Shown: positions 35,737-45,902 of the stretch, piece after piece
How the letters are laid out: every line of letters starts with the position of its first letter
Position numbering within the stretch: the first letter of the stretch is position 1
Assembly (NCBI RefSeq): GCF_012489685.1
Contig: NC_080044.1
Span: 83,562,732-83,626,731 of the forward strand
Origin: Lotus japonicus
Lineage: Eukaryota; Streptophyta; Magnoliopsida; Fabales; Fabaceae
Direction of reading: 5' to 3'
Length of the DNA stretch: 64,000 bases
The notes under the pieces: generated by a model
What the model was told of the DNA's origin: nothing
Database searches by the model: none
The model's input: only the letters and a program-made list of their open reading frames with translations
Made by a program: the position numbers and the translations under genes

Positions 35737-37647
35737 ATGGCTGCCACCACCAGTGAAACTCAAAGAGATGGTTACAACGCAAAGCCTCCTATGTTCGATG
35801 GTCAAAGGTTCGAATATTGGAAAGATAGACTGGAAAGTTTCTTTCTGGGTTTCGATGCAGATCTCTGGGATATTATTGTGGATGGCTATGAGCATCCAGT
35901 TGATGCAGATGGCAAGAAGATCCCAAGGTCAGAGATGACTGCAGATCAAAAGAAGCTGTACTCACAACATCACAAAGCAAGAGCAATTCTTCTAAGTGCT
36001 ATTTCCTATGAGGAGTACCAGAAGATTACAGATCGTGAGTTTGCTAAAGGCATTTTTGAATCTCTGAAGATGTCTCATGAAGGAAACAAGAAAGTCAAAG
36101 AATCAAAGGCATTGTCTTTGATCCAAAAGTATGAATCCTTCATCATGGAGCCAAATGAGTCCATTGAAGAAATGTTCTCCAGATTTCAATTGCTTGTAGC
36201 TGGCATACGACCTCTCAACAAGAGCTACACAACAAAAGATCATGTCATAAGGGTCATCAGGTGTCTTCCTGAAAGTTGGATGCCTTTGGTGACTTCAATA
36301 GAGCTCACGAGAGACGTTGAGAATATGAGTTTAGAAGAACTCATCAGCATTTTGAAATGCCATGAGCTGAAACGCTCAGAGATGCAAGATCTGAAGAAAA
36401 AGTCCATAGCCTTGAAATCCAAATCTGAAAAGGCTAAGGTTGAGAAGTCAAAGGCTCTTCAAGCTGAAGAAGAAGAATCTGAAGAAGCATCAGAAGATTC
36501 TGATGAAGATGAGCTGACTCTGATCTCCAAGAGACTCAACCGCATCTGGAAGCACAGGCAGAGCAAGTTCAAAGGCTCTGGAAAGGCAAAAGGAAAGTAT
36601 GAGTCCTCAGGCCAGAAAAAGTCTTCAATCAAGGAAGTCACATGTTTTGAGTGCAAAGAATCTGGGCACTACAAAAGTGATTGTCCAAAGTTGAAGAAAG
36701 ACAAGAAGCCAAAGAAGCACTTCAAGACGAAGAAGAGTCTGATGGTGACATTTGATGAATCAGAGTCAGAGGATGTTGACTCTGATGGTGAAGTCCAAGG
36801 ACTCATGGCAATTGTCAAAGACAAGGAAGCAGAGTCAAAGGAAGCTGTTGACTCTGACTCAGAATCAGAAGGAGATCCTAACTCAGACGATGAAAATGAG
36901 GTATTTGCTTCTTTCTCTACCTCTGAACTGAAACATGCTTTGTCTGATATCATGGATAAGTATAACTCTTTATTGTCTAAGCATAAAAAGTTGAAAAAGA
37001 ACTTATCTGCTGTCTCCAAGACTCCTTCTGAACATGAGAAAATTATTTCTGATTTGAAAAATGAAAATCATGCTTTGGTAAATTCTAACTCTGTGCTTAA
37101 GAACCAGATTGCTAAGTTAGAAGAAATTGTTGCCTGTGATGCCTCTGATTGTAGAAATGAATCTAAGTATGAAAAGTCTTTTCAAAGATTCCTAGCTAAA
37201 AGCGTGGATAGAAGCCTAATAGCTTCAATGATCTATGGCGTAAGCAGAAATGGAATGCATGGCATTGGCTATTCTAAACCAATTAGAAATGAGCCTTCTG
37301 TGTCTAAAGCTAAATCCTTGTATGAATGCTTTGTTCCCTCTGGTACCATATTGCCTGATCCTGTACCTGCTAAAGTTGCTAAACATCCTCTTAAAAAGGG
37401 ATCTTTCTCTATGACTAAATATCATGCAAATATTCCTTTAAAATATTATGTTGAGACACCCAAGGTGATCAGAACCTCTGGGGTAACTAACAAAAGAGGA
37501 CCCAGAAAGTGGGTACCTAAGGACAAGATTATCTATGTTGCAGATATCCTTGATAGCTCCACTGAAACACCAATCATGGTATCTGGACAGTGGATGCTCG
37601 CGTCACATGACGGGAGAAAAGCGTATGTTCCGAGAGCTGAAACTTAA
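35737..37647 (+). CDS. gag polyprotein of the Sirevirus-like element
   Basis: A 636-residue capsid/nucleocapsid precursor that packages the element RNA. The N-terminal retrotransposon-gag/UBN2-type domain spans about residues 20-230 ([12 protein letters not shown], then [18 protein letters not shown] and [10 protein letters not shown]). A CCHC zinc knuckle with CX2CX4HX4C spacing ([14 protein letters not shown]) lies near residue 303. Acidic/serine-rich and coiled-coil-like segments follow ([19 protein letters not shown]). The frame overlaps pol by 113 nt and ends about 25 residues after the point where the protease frame begins, so gag and pol are in different frames here. The start codon is the first ATG after the PBS. 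Confidence 0.93.
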   Translation: MAATTSETQRDGYNAKPPMFDGQRFEYWKDRLESFFLGFDADLWDIIVDGYEHPVDADGKKIPRSEMTADQKKLYSQHHKARAILLSAISYEEYQKITDREFAKGIFESLKMSHEGNKKVKESKALSLIQKYESFIMEPNESIEEMFSRFQLLVAGIRPLNKSYTTKDHVIRVIRCLPESWMPLVTSIELTRDVENMSLEELISILKCHELKRSEMQDLKKKSIALKSKSEKAKVEKSKALQAEEEESEEASEDSDEDELTLISKRLNRIWKHRQSKFKGSGKAKGKYESSGQKKSSIKEVTCFECKESGHYKSDCPKLKKDKKPKKHFKTKKSLMVTFDESESEDVDSDGEVQGLMAIVKDKEAESKEAVDSDSESEGDPNSDDENEVFASFSTSELKHALSDIMDKYNSLLSKHKKLKKNLSAVSKTPSEHEKIISDLKNENHALVNSNSVLKNQIAKLEEIVACDASDCRNESKYEKSFQRFLAKSVDRSLIASMIYGVSRNGMHGIGYSKPIRNEPSVSKAKSLYECFVPSGTILPDPVPAKVAKHPLKKGSFSMTKYHANIPLKYYVETPKVIRTSGVTNKRGPRKWVPKDKIIYVADILDSSTETPIMVSGQWMLASHDGRKAYVPRAET

Positions 37648-40639
37648 GCCTGGAGGCGAAGTTGGCTTCGGAGGAAATGAAAAGGGTAAAATTGTTGGTA
37701 CTGGTACTATTTGTGTAGATAGTAGTCCATGCATTGATAATGTTTTATTGGTAGACGGCTTAACACATAACTTATTGTCTATAAGTCAATTAGCTGACAA
37801 GGGTTATGATGTTATATTCAATCAAAAGTCCTGCCGGGCTGTAAGTCAGATCGATGGCTCTGTTCTGTTTAACAGCAAGAGGAAGAACAACATTTATAAG
37901 ATCAGATTATCTGAGTTGGAGGCTCAGAATGTGAAGTGCCTTCTGTCTGTTAATGAAGAGCAGTGGGTATGGCATAGACGGTTAGGACATGCCAGTATGA
38001 GAAAGATTTCTCAGCTGAGCAAGCTAAACCTTGTCAGGGGCTTACCCAATCTGAAGTTCGCTTCAGACACTCTTTGTGAAGCATGTCAGAAAGGCAAATT
38101 CACAAAAGTCCCTTTCAAGGCAAAGAATGTTGTCTCAACCTCAAGGCCGTTGGAACTTCTGCATATCGACCTTTTTGGACCAGTGAAAACTGAGTCTATA
38201 GGTGGCAAAAGATATGGGATGGTTATCGTTGATGACTATAGCCGCTGGACATGGGTAAAATTTCTAACCCGCAAGGATGAGTCTCATGCTGTGTTCTCTA
38301 CCTTCATTGCTCAAGTGCAAAACGAGAAGGCTTGTAGGATTGTGCGTGTCAGAAGTGACCATGGTGGAGAGTTTGAGAATGATAAGTTTGAGAGTCTGTT
38401 TGATTCCTATGGAATTGCACATGATTTCTCTTGTCCCAGAACTCCTCAACAAAATGGTGTTGTTGAGAGGAAGAACAGAACTCTTCAGGAGATGGCTAGA
38501 ACCATGCTCCAAGAAACTGGCATGGCTAAGCACTTTTGGGCAGAGGCAGTAAATACAGCATGTTACATTCAGAACAGAATCTCTGTGAGACCAATTCTGA
38601 ATAAGACTCCTTATGAATTGTGGAAGAACATAAAACCCAACATTTCTTATTTTCATCCTTTTGGCTGTGTTTGTTATGTTCTCAATACTAAGGATAGATT
38701 GCATAAATTTGATGCTAAGTCTTCTAAGTGTCTATTACTTGGTTATTCTGATAGATCTAAAGGTTTTAGATTTTATAATACTGATGCTAAGACTATTGAA
38801 GAATCTATTCATGTTAGATTTGATGATAAGCTTGACTCTGACCAGTCAAAGCTAGTTGAAAAGTTTGCAGATTTAAGCATTAATGTTTCTGACAAAGGCA
38901 AAGCTCCAGAGGAAGTTGAGCCAGAGGAAGATGAACCAGAGGAAGAAGCTGGTCCCTCTAACTCACAAACTCTGAAGAAGTGCAGAATCACTGCAGCTCA
39001 CCCTAAGGAATTGATTCTGGGTAACAAAGACGAACCAGTCAGAACCAGATCTGCCTTCAGACCTTCTGAAGAGACCCTGCTGAGTCTGAAAGGATTGATG
39101 TCCTTAATTGAACCCAAGTCCATAGATGAAGCTCTTCAGGACAAGGATTGGATTCTGGCCATGGAAGAAGAATTGAATCAATTTTCCAAGAACGATGTTT
39201 GGAGCTTAGTGAAGAAGCCTGAAAATGTTCATGTTATTGGAACGAAATGGGTATTCAGAAACAAGCTAAATGAGAAAGGAGAAGTAGTCAGAAACAAGGC
39301 AAGGCTAGTTGCTCAAGGCTACAGCCAGCAGGAAGGAATAGACTACACTGAAACATTTGCTCCGGTAGCAAGACTGGAGGCAATTAGACTGTTGATCTCC
39401 TTCTCAGTAAATCACAACATAGTTCTACATCAGATGGACGTAAAGAGTGCCTTCCTAAATGGTTATATCTCAGAGGAAGTCTATGTTCATCAACCCCCAG
39501 GTTTTGAAGATGAAAAGAAACCAGACCATGTGTTCAAATTGAAGAAATCACTCTACGGTCTGAAGCAAGCTCCCAGAGCATGGTATGAGAGACTTAGCTC
39601 ATTCCTTCTGGAGAATGAGTTTGTAAGGGGTAAAGTAGATACAACTCTTTTTTGCAAGACTTATAAAGATGATATCTTAATTGTGCAAATTTATGTTGAT
39701 GATATTATATTTGGTTCTGCTAATCAATCTCTATGCAAAGAATTTTCTGAGATGATGCAGGCTGAATTTGAGATGAGTATGATGGGAGAATTAAAGTACT
39801 TTCTGGGAATACAAGTTGATCAAACACCAGAAGGAACATATATCCATCAGAGCAAGTACACTAAAGAACTTCTGAAGAAGTTCAATATGCTGGAATCTAC
39901 AGTGGCCAAGACCCCAATGCATCCTACATGCATTTTGGAGAAAGAAGATAAACGTGGTAAAGTATGTCAGAAGCTCTATCGTGGAATGATAGGTTCACTT
40001 CTATACTTAACTGCATCTAGGCCAGACATATTATTTAGTGTTCACTTATGTGCTCGTTTCCAATCAGATCCAAGGGAAACCCACTTAACTGCTGTTAAGA
40101 GGATCCTAAGGTATCTGAAAGGCACCACTAACCTTGGCTTGATGTATAAGAAAACATCAGAGTATAAGCTTTCAGGTTATTGTGATGCTGATTATGCTGG
40201 AGATAGAACAGAGAGAAAAAGTACTTCTGGAAATTGTCAATTTCTGGGAAGCAATCTAGTCTCATGGGCAAGCAAGAGGCAATCAACCATTGCACTATCA
40301 ACTGCAGAGGCAGAATATATCTCAGCAGCAATATGCAGCACACAGATGCTCTGGATGAAACATCAGCTGGAGGACTATCAGATCCTTGAGAGCAATATCC
40401 CAATCTATTGTGATAACACTGCTGCAATCTCATTGAGTAAGAATCCTATCTTGCATTCAAGGGCAAAGCACATTGAGGTAAAGTATCATTTTATTAGAGA
40501 TTATGTACAGAAGGGCGTACTTCTTCTGAAGTTTGTTGATACTGACCATCAATGGGCAGATATCTTTACAAAGCCCTTAGCTGAAGATAGATTTAATTTT
40601 ATTCTGAAAAATCTAAACATGGACTTTTGTCCAGAGTGA
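37535..40639 (+). CDS. Copia pol: protease, integrase, reverse transcriptase, RNase H
   Basis: Open for 1034 codons in the +1 frame relative to gag. Domains in order: aspartic protease with [10 protein letters not shown] (about residue 18); GAG-pre-integrase with WHRRLGHAS and the HHCC-type CEACQKGK; integrase core with [14 protein letters not shown] and the [10 protein letters not shown]...[10 protein letters not shown] signature; reverse transcriptase with [18 protein letters not shown] and catalytic YVDDIIFGS; RNase H with YCDADYAGD and STAEAEYIS, ending [19 protein letters not shown]. All catalytic motifs are present and there is no stop, so the enzyme part looks potentially active. It needs a frame change or an undetected small error to be made as a gag-pol fusion. 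The exact N-terminal residue is unknown. Confidence 0.93.
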   Translation: MLQISLIAPLKHQSWYLDSGCSRHMTGEKRMFRELKLKPGGEVGFGGNEKGKIVGTGTICVDSSPCIDNVLLVDGLTHNLLSISQLADKGYDVIFNQKSCRAVSQIDGSVLFNSKRKNNIYKIRLSELEAQNVKCLLSVNEEQWVWHRRLGHASMRKISQLSKLNLVRGLPNLKFASDTLCEACQKGKFTKVPFKAKNVVSTSRPLELLHIDLFGPVKTESIGGKRYGMVIVDDYSRWTWVKFLTRKDESHAVFSTFIAQVQNEKACRIVRVRSDHGGEFENDKFESLFDSYGIAHDFSCPRTPQQNGVVERKNRTLQEMARTMLQETGMAKHFWAEAVNTACYIQNRISVRPILNKTPYELWKNIKPNISYFHPFGCVCYVLNTKDRLHKFDAKSSKCLLLGYSDRSKGFRFYNTDAKTIEESIHVRFDDKLDSDQSKLVEKFADLSINVSDKGKAPEEVEPEEDEPEEEAGPSNSQTLKKCRITAAHPKELILGNKDEPVRTRSAFRPSEETLLSLKGLMSLIEPKSIDEALQDKDWILAMEEELNQFSKNDVWSLVKKPENVHVIGTKWVFRNKLNEKGEVVRNKARLVAQGYSQQEGIDYTETFAPVARLEAIRLLISFSVNHNIVLHQMDVKSAFLNGYISEEVYVHQPPGFEDEKKPDHVFKLKKSLYGLKQAPRAWYERLSSFLLENEFVRGKVDTTLFCKTYKDDILIVQIYVDDIIFGSANQSLCKEFSEMMQAEFEMSMMGELKYFLGIQVDQTPEGTYIHQSKYTKELLKKFNMLESTVAKTPMHPTCILEKEDKRGKVCQKLYRGMIGSLLYLTASRPDILFSVHLCARFQSDPRETHLTAVKRILRYLKGTTNLGLMYKKTSEYKLSGYCDADYAGDRTERKSTSGNCQFLGSNLVSWASKRQSTIALSTAEAEYISAAICSTQMLWMKHQLEDYQILESNIPIYCDNTAAISLSKNPILHSRAKHIEVKYHFIRDYVQKGVLLLKFVDTDHQWADIFTKPLAEDRFNFILKNLNMDFCPE

Positions 40640-43600
40640 AGATGGATCAGAACCTCTGACTATGATACTTCTTGATCAGAAGATGTCTAGTCCAGAAGGT
40701 AACTCAATCAGAGTGTGTGTGCCCACTGGTACTGACTCTGAAGCTGAGACAACAACACGTGCGTCAGAATTTCTGATGCATAATTCCTTGTGCCCGTGTG
40801 ACAGTCTGTTATGATTGCGTGTAGATATGCTTATCTCCTGTGTGTGATTGTGTATTTTACTGTTACTATCTATCTTTAATTTTCAACCGTTGATCTTAAA
40901 GTGCTTTTTGAATCAACAACGGTTATTTGATAAAACCCACTATACACACACGTTCTCGTTCACTTTCGGTTTTCACTCTCGCACTCTCTGCTTTTCAAAA
41001 CCGCCTCTTTCTTGATTTCTCTCTCGATCTCTCTTCATCCTTCAAACTTCATCTTCTACCTCAAACCTTCAACCTCTTCAAAATGGTGAGACAAACCAGA
41101 AGATCTACTGCAGATGCACCTCAGTTCCCTCACATGGTAGTTGGTTTGGCAACGGGTCAAAGGGGCTCTGAGAACCCGGCACAAGAACAAGTTCAAGTTC
41201 AAGAGCAGATTGTTCCTATTGCAGAACGGGGCTGTGCCGTTCACTGCGTATTTGCTCCTGAGGAACTCCAAGTCCTAGCAGAATGGAGATTCGACCTCGA
41301 TAACTTGGCTGCAAATGGGTTTGATCTTCGTCCTGAAGTCCAAGCTCAAGGTTGGGGAAACTACTTCAATCGACTTCGAGGACCGGTATATGAGAAATTG
41401 GTAAAGGAATTCTGGAAGCACGCAGACTGCGATGATACTCAAGTGGTCTCTCACATTCTTGGCAGGAAGATCATCATCACTGAGAAGTCATTCGTGAATC
41501 TGCTAGGTGCAGAAACTGCTTATGGGTATCGGTTCCAACTGACGGAATCGAAGCTGAAACCCAGCACCAAGGACATAGTCAACCAGGCTCTGTACACCAC
41601 CTTCAAACCGGGCAAGACGAGTTACAAGGTGATGGATCTTCATCCCAAACTCAGGATCTGGCACAAGATCCTGCTCAACTGCATAAACCAGAGACCGAAG
41701 GGCAGTTCCCCAGACTACATCAACTTCAACCAGAAGGCGATGTTGTTCTTCATCCAAAATCAGGAGAAGATCTGCCTTCCCTACTTCCTGTTCTCCTACT
41801 TGAAGGAATGCATCAGGAAGTCTCGCACCACCGCCTCCATCAAGTCTGCAATCAAATATATCCCTTTTGGGAGGCTGCTCTCAGACTTTCTCATTGAAAG
41901 CAACTTGGTGCAAGATTTGATCAATGCTGGTTGCACAGAGGATTTGAGCACAATTGTCAGTGATGTCTTCACTGCAAACTCCTTGAAGAAGATGGGCTTA
42001 ATCCAGAAGAAGATTGCTCCTGCTCATGAAGACACATCTTCTGAGATCAGAGGAAGAAGAATGCCTCTGAATGACTACCCTCTGTGGACTCAAGCGGACA
42101 ATCCTGACGCCATCAGATGCTATGTTGAAGACCTCAGGGCTCAAGGTTTCGAAATTGACCTTGATAATTTTGTCAGCAGACTACCGCCAGCTCTAGAGTT
42201 TCCTTCTCCTCCCAAGAGGAAAGCTCAGAGGAAGATGGTTCTGGACGAATCTTCTGAGGAATCTGATGTCCCTCCGGTCAAGAAGACGAAGAGAAAGCCT
42301 GATGATGGTGATGATGATGATAGTGAGGATGGTCCTCCCCAGAAGAAGAAGAAGAAAGTCAGAATCGTGGTGAAGCCTACTCGGGTGGAACCAGCTGCTG
42401 CAGTGGTCAGAAGGACTGAACCTCCTGCCAGAGTGACTCGATCATCAGCACATTCAAGTAAGCCTGCACTTGCTTCTGATGATGATTTGAATTTATTTGA
42501 TGCACTTCCTATTTCTGCCTTGCTTCAACACTCCTCAAATCCCCTCACTCCTATTCCTGAATCCCAGCCAGCCGCACAAACCACCTCTCCACCACATTCC
42601 CCAAGATCCTCTTTCTTTCAACCTTCTCCTACTGAAGCACCACTCTGGAATTTGCTTCAGAACCCAACCTCTAGGTCAGAAGATCCAACCTCTCTCCTTA
42701 CCATTCCATACGACCCATTATCTTCTGAACCAATCGTCCAAGACCAACCTGAGCCCAACCAAACAGAACCACAACCCAGAACGTCTGATCACTCTGCTCC
42801 CAGAGCATCAGCACGTCCTGCTGCCAGAACCATGGATACAGACTCTTCAACAGCCTTCACACCTGTATCCTTCCCAATCAATGTTATTGACTCTCCTCCC
42901 TCCAATACCTCTGAATCAATTAGAAAATTCATGGAGGTTAGAAAAGAAAAGGTATCTGCCTTGGGAAGAGTATTACCTTACCTGTCCAAGCCCTAGGAGA
43001 TATCCTGGCCCTAGACCTGAACGTCTAGTTGACCCAGATGAACCTATCTTGGCCAATCCTATCCAAGAGGCAGACCCCTTAGTTCCACAAGCTCACCCTG
43101 TCCCTGACCAACAAGAGCCCATTCAACCAGACCCTGAACCCGAACAATCAGTGTCTAACCAATCCTCGGTTAGATCACCTCACCCTCTGGTTGAAACTTC
43201 AGACCCTCACCTTGGAACCTCTGAACCCAATGCTCCCATGATTAACATTGGTTCTCCACAAGGTGCCTCTGAAGCTCATAGCAGCAATCACCCAGCCTCT
43301 CCTGCACCCAACCTCTCCATAATTCCCTATACTCACCTTCAACCCACATCTCTCTCTGAGTGCATCAATATCTTCTATCATGAAGCCTCCTTGAGGCTCC
43401 GCAATGTGCACGGTCAGACTGATCTTAGTGAGAATGCTGAAAATGTGGCTGATGAGTGGAACAATCTGAGCACTTGGCTAGTGGCTCAAGTTCCGATTAT
43501 GATGCAGCTCCTGCATGCAGAGGGCAGTCAGAGCATTGAGGCTGCAAAGCAAAGGTTTGCTAGAAGGGTGGCTCTTCACGAACTAGAACAGAGAAATAAG

Positions 43601-43772
43601 CTTCTTGAAGCAATTGAAGAAGCCAAGAGAAAGAAAGAACAGGCAGAAGAAGCTGCACGTCAAGCAGCAAGCTCAAGCTGAACAAGCCAGACTTGAGGCA
43701 GAGCGTCTTGAAGCTGAGGCTGAGCAGAGCGACTTGCACCAGTTGTATTTACTCCTGCTGCTTCTGCTTCCA
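39053..43772 (+). repeat. left copy of internal 4.7-kb duplication
   Basis: It matches 43873-48.6 kb with a constant offset of 4820 from gccttcagacc through the RT/RNase H end and most of the envelope-like ORF. The offset shifts only at the small indels near the gap. It starts exactly at the first base after the gap in the other copy. Confidence 0.95.
41083..43681 (+). pseudogene. envelope-like ORF, left (gap-side) copy, frame-disrupted
   Basis: The same sequence as the intact ORF at 45903-48752 but with breaks. There is one extra G in the G-run at about 42962-42965, so the first frame stops at 42994-42996. Near the gap there is one extra A (about 43672) and one missing G (about 43724). The errors cluster toward the contig edge at 43772, while the rest matches base for base. 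I read this as the lower-quality end of a contig covering the same locus, not as a second gene. An alternative is a real tandem duplication with decay. Confidence 0.8.
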
Positions 43773-43872
43773 NNNNNNNNNNNNNNNNNNNNNNNNNNNN
43801 NNNNNNNNNNNNNNNNNNNNNNNNNNNNNNNNNNNNNNNNNNNNNNNNNNNNNNNNNNNNNNNNNNNNNNNN
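43773..43872. other. assembly gap, exactly 100 N
   Basis: One hundred consecutive N, the conventional placeholder for a gap of unknown size. The flanking contigs overlap in sequence by about 4.7 kb. Confidence 1.
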
Positions 43873-45459
43873 GCCTTCAGACCTTCTGAAGAGACCCTGC
43901 TGAGTCTGAAAGGATTGATGTCCTTAATTGAACCCAAGTCCATAGATGAAGCTCTTCAGGACAAGGATTGGATTCTGGCCATGGAAGAAGAATTGAATCA
44001 ATTTTCCAAGAACGATGTTTGGAGCTTAGTGAAGAAGCCTGAAAATGTTCATGTTATTGGAACGAAATGGGTATTCAGAAACAAGCTAAATGAGAAAGGA
44101 GAAGTAGTCAGAAACAAGGCAAGGCTAGTTGCTCAAGGCTACAGCCAGCAGGAAGGAATAGACTACACTGAAACATTTGCTCCGGTAGCAAGACTGGAGG
44201 CAATTAGACTGTTGATCTCCTTCTCAGTAAATCACAACATAGTTCTACATCAGATGGACGTAAAGAGTGCCTTCCTAAATGGTTATATCTCAGAGGAAGT
44301 CTATGTTCATCAACCCCCAGGTTTTGAAGATGAAAAGAAACCAGACCATGTGTTCAAATTGAAGAAATCACTCTACGGTCTGAAGCAAGCTCCCAGAGCA
44401 TGGTATGAGAGACTTAGCTCATTCCTTCTGGAGAATGAGTTTGTAAGGGGTAAAGTAGATACAACTCTTTTTTGCAAGACTTATAAAGATGATATCTTAA
44501 TTGTGCAAATTTATGTTGATGATATTATATTTGGTTCTGCTAATCAATCTCTATGCAAAGAATTTTCTGAGATGATGCAGGCTGAATTTGAGATGAGTAT
44601 GATGGGAGAATTAAAGTACTTTCTGGGAATACAAGTTGATCAAACACCAGAAGGAACATATATCCATCAGAGCAAGTACACTAAAGAACTTCTGAAGAAG
44701 TTCAATATGCTGGAATCTACAGTGGCCAAGACCCCAATGCATCCTACATGCATTTTGGAGAAAGAAGATAAACGTGGTAAAGTATGTCAGAAGCTCTATC
44801 GTGGAATGATAGGTTCACTTCTATACTTAACTGCATCTAGGCCAGACATATTATTTAGTGTTCACTTATGTGCTCGTTTCCAATCAGATCCAAGGGAAAC
44901 CCACTTAACTGCTGTTAAGAGGATCCTAAGGTATCTGAAAGGCACCACTAACCTTGGCTTGATGTATAAGAAAACATCAGAGTATAAGCTTTCAGGTTAT
45001 TGTGATGCTGATTATGCTGGAGATAGAACAGAGAGAAAAAGTACTTCTGGAAATTGTCAATTTCTGGGAAGCAATCTAGTCTCATGGGCAAGCAAGAGGC
45101 AATCAACCATTGCACTATCAACTGCAGAGGCAGAATATATCTCAGCAGCAATATGCAGCACACAGATGCTCTGGATGAAACATCAGCTGGAGGACTATCA
45201 GATCCTTGAGAGCAATATCCCAATCTATTGTGATAACACTGCTGCAATCTCATTGAGTAAGAATCCTATCTTGCATTCAAGGGCAAAGCACATTGAGGTA
45301 AAGTATCATTTTATTAGAGATTATGTACAGAAGGGCGTACTTCTTCTGAAGTTTGTTGATACTGACCATCAATGGGCAGATATCTTTACAAAGCCCTTAG
45401 CTGAAGATAGATTTAATTTTATTCTGAAAAATCTAAACATGGACTTTTGTCCAGAGTGA
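43873..45459 (+). pseudogene. second copy of pol C-terminal half (RT and RNase H)
   Basis: It repeats the final 527 codons of pol (from [14 protein letters not shown] to NMDFCPE) without a visible difference. It lacks protease and integrase because the contig begins here. It most likely represents the same single pol gene as 37535-40639, shown twice by an unmerged contig overlap. Confidence 0.85.
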
Positions 45460-45902
45460 AGATGGATCAGAACCTCTGACTATGATACTTCTTGATCAGA
45501 AGATGTCTAGTCCAGAAGGTAACTCAATCAGAGTGTGTGTGCCCACTGGTACTGACTCTGAAGCTGAGACAACAACACGTGCGTCAGAATTTCTGATGCA
45601 TAATTCCTTGTGCCCGTGTGACAGTCTGTTATGATTGCGTGTAGATATGCTTATCTCCTGTGTGTGATTGTGTATTTTACTGTTACTATCTATCTTTAAT
45701 TTTCAACCGTTGATCTTAAAGTGCTTTTTGAATCAACAACGGTTATTTGATAAAACCCACTATACACACACGTTCTCGTTCACTTTCGGTTTTCACTCTC
45801 GCACTCTCTGCTTTTCAAAACCGCCTCTTTCTTGATTTCTCTCTCGATCTCTCTTCATCCTTCAAACTTCATCTTCTACCTCAAACCTTCAACCTCTTCA
45901 AA

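Noticed and set aside
38264..38704. Minus-strand frame opposite the integrase, and similar frames at 40128-40433 and 44948-45253
   Set aside because: Antisense shadows of pol without a promoter or domain.
40927..41082. N-terminal extension of the envelope-like ORF
   Set aside because: It has no ATG (opens at TTG); the first ATG is at 41083, and likewise at 45903 in the other copy.
42497..43681. 394-residue frame in the left envelope-like copy
   Set aside because: Half is an out-of-frame translation and half the true frame, joined only by the extra G near 42963.
43693..45459. A long frame bridging the N gap from the envelope-like tail into pol
   Set aside because: It is an artefact of translating through N; the two sides are different genes from unmerged contigs.
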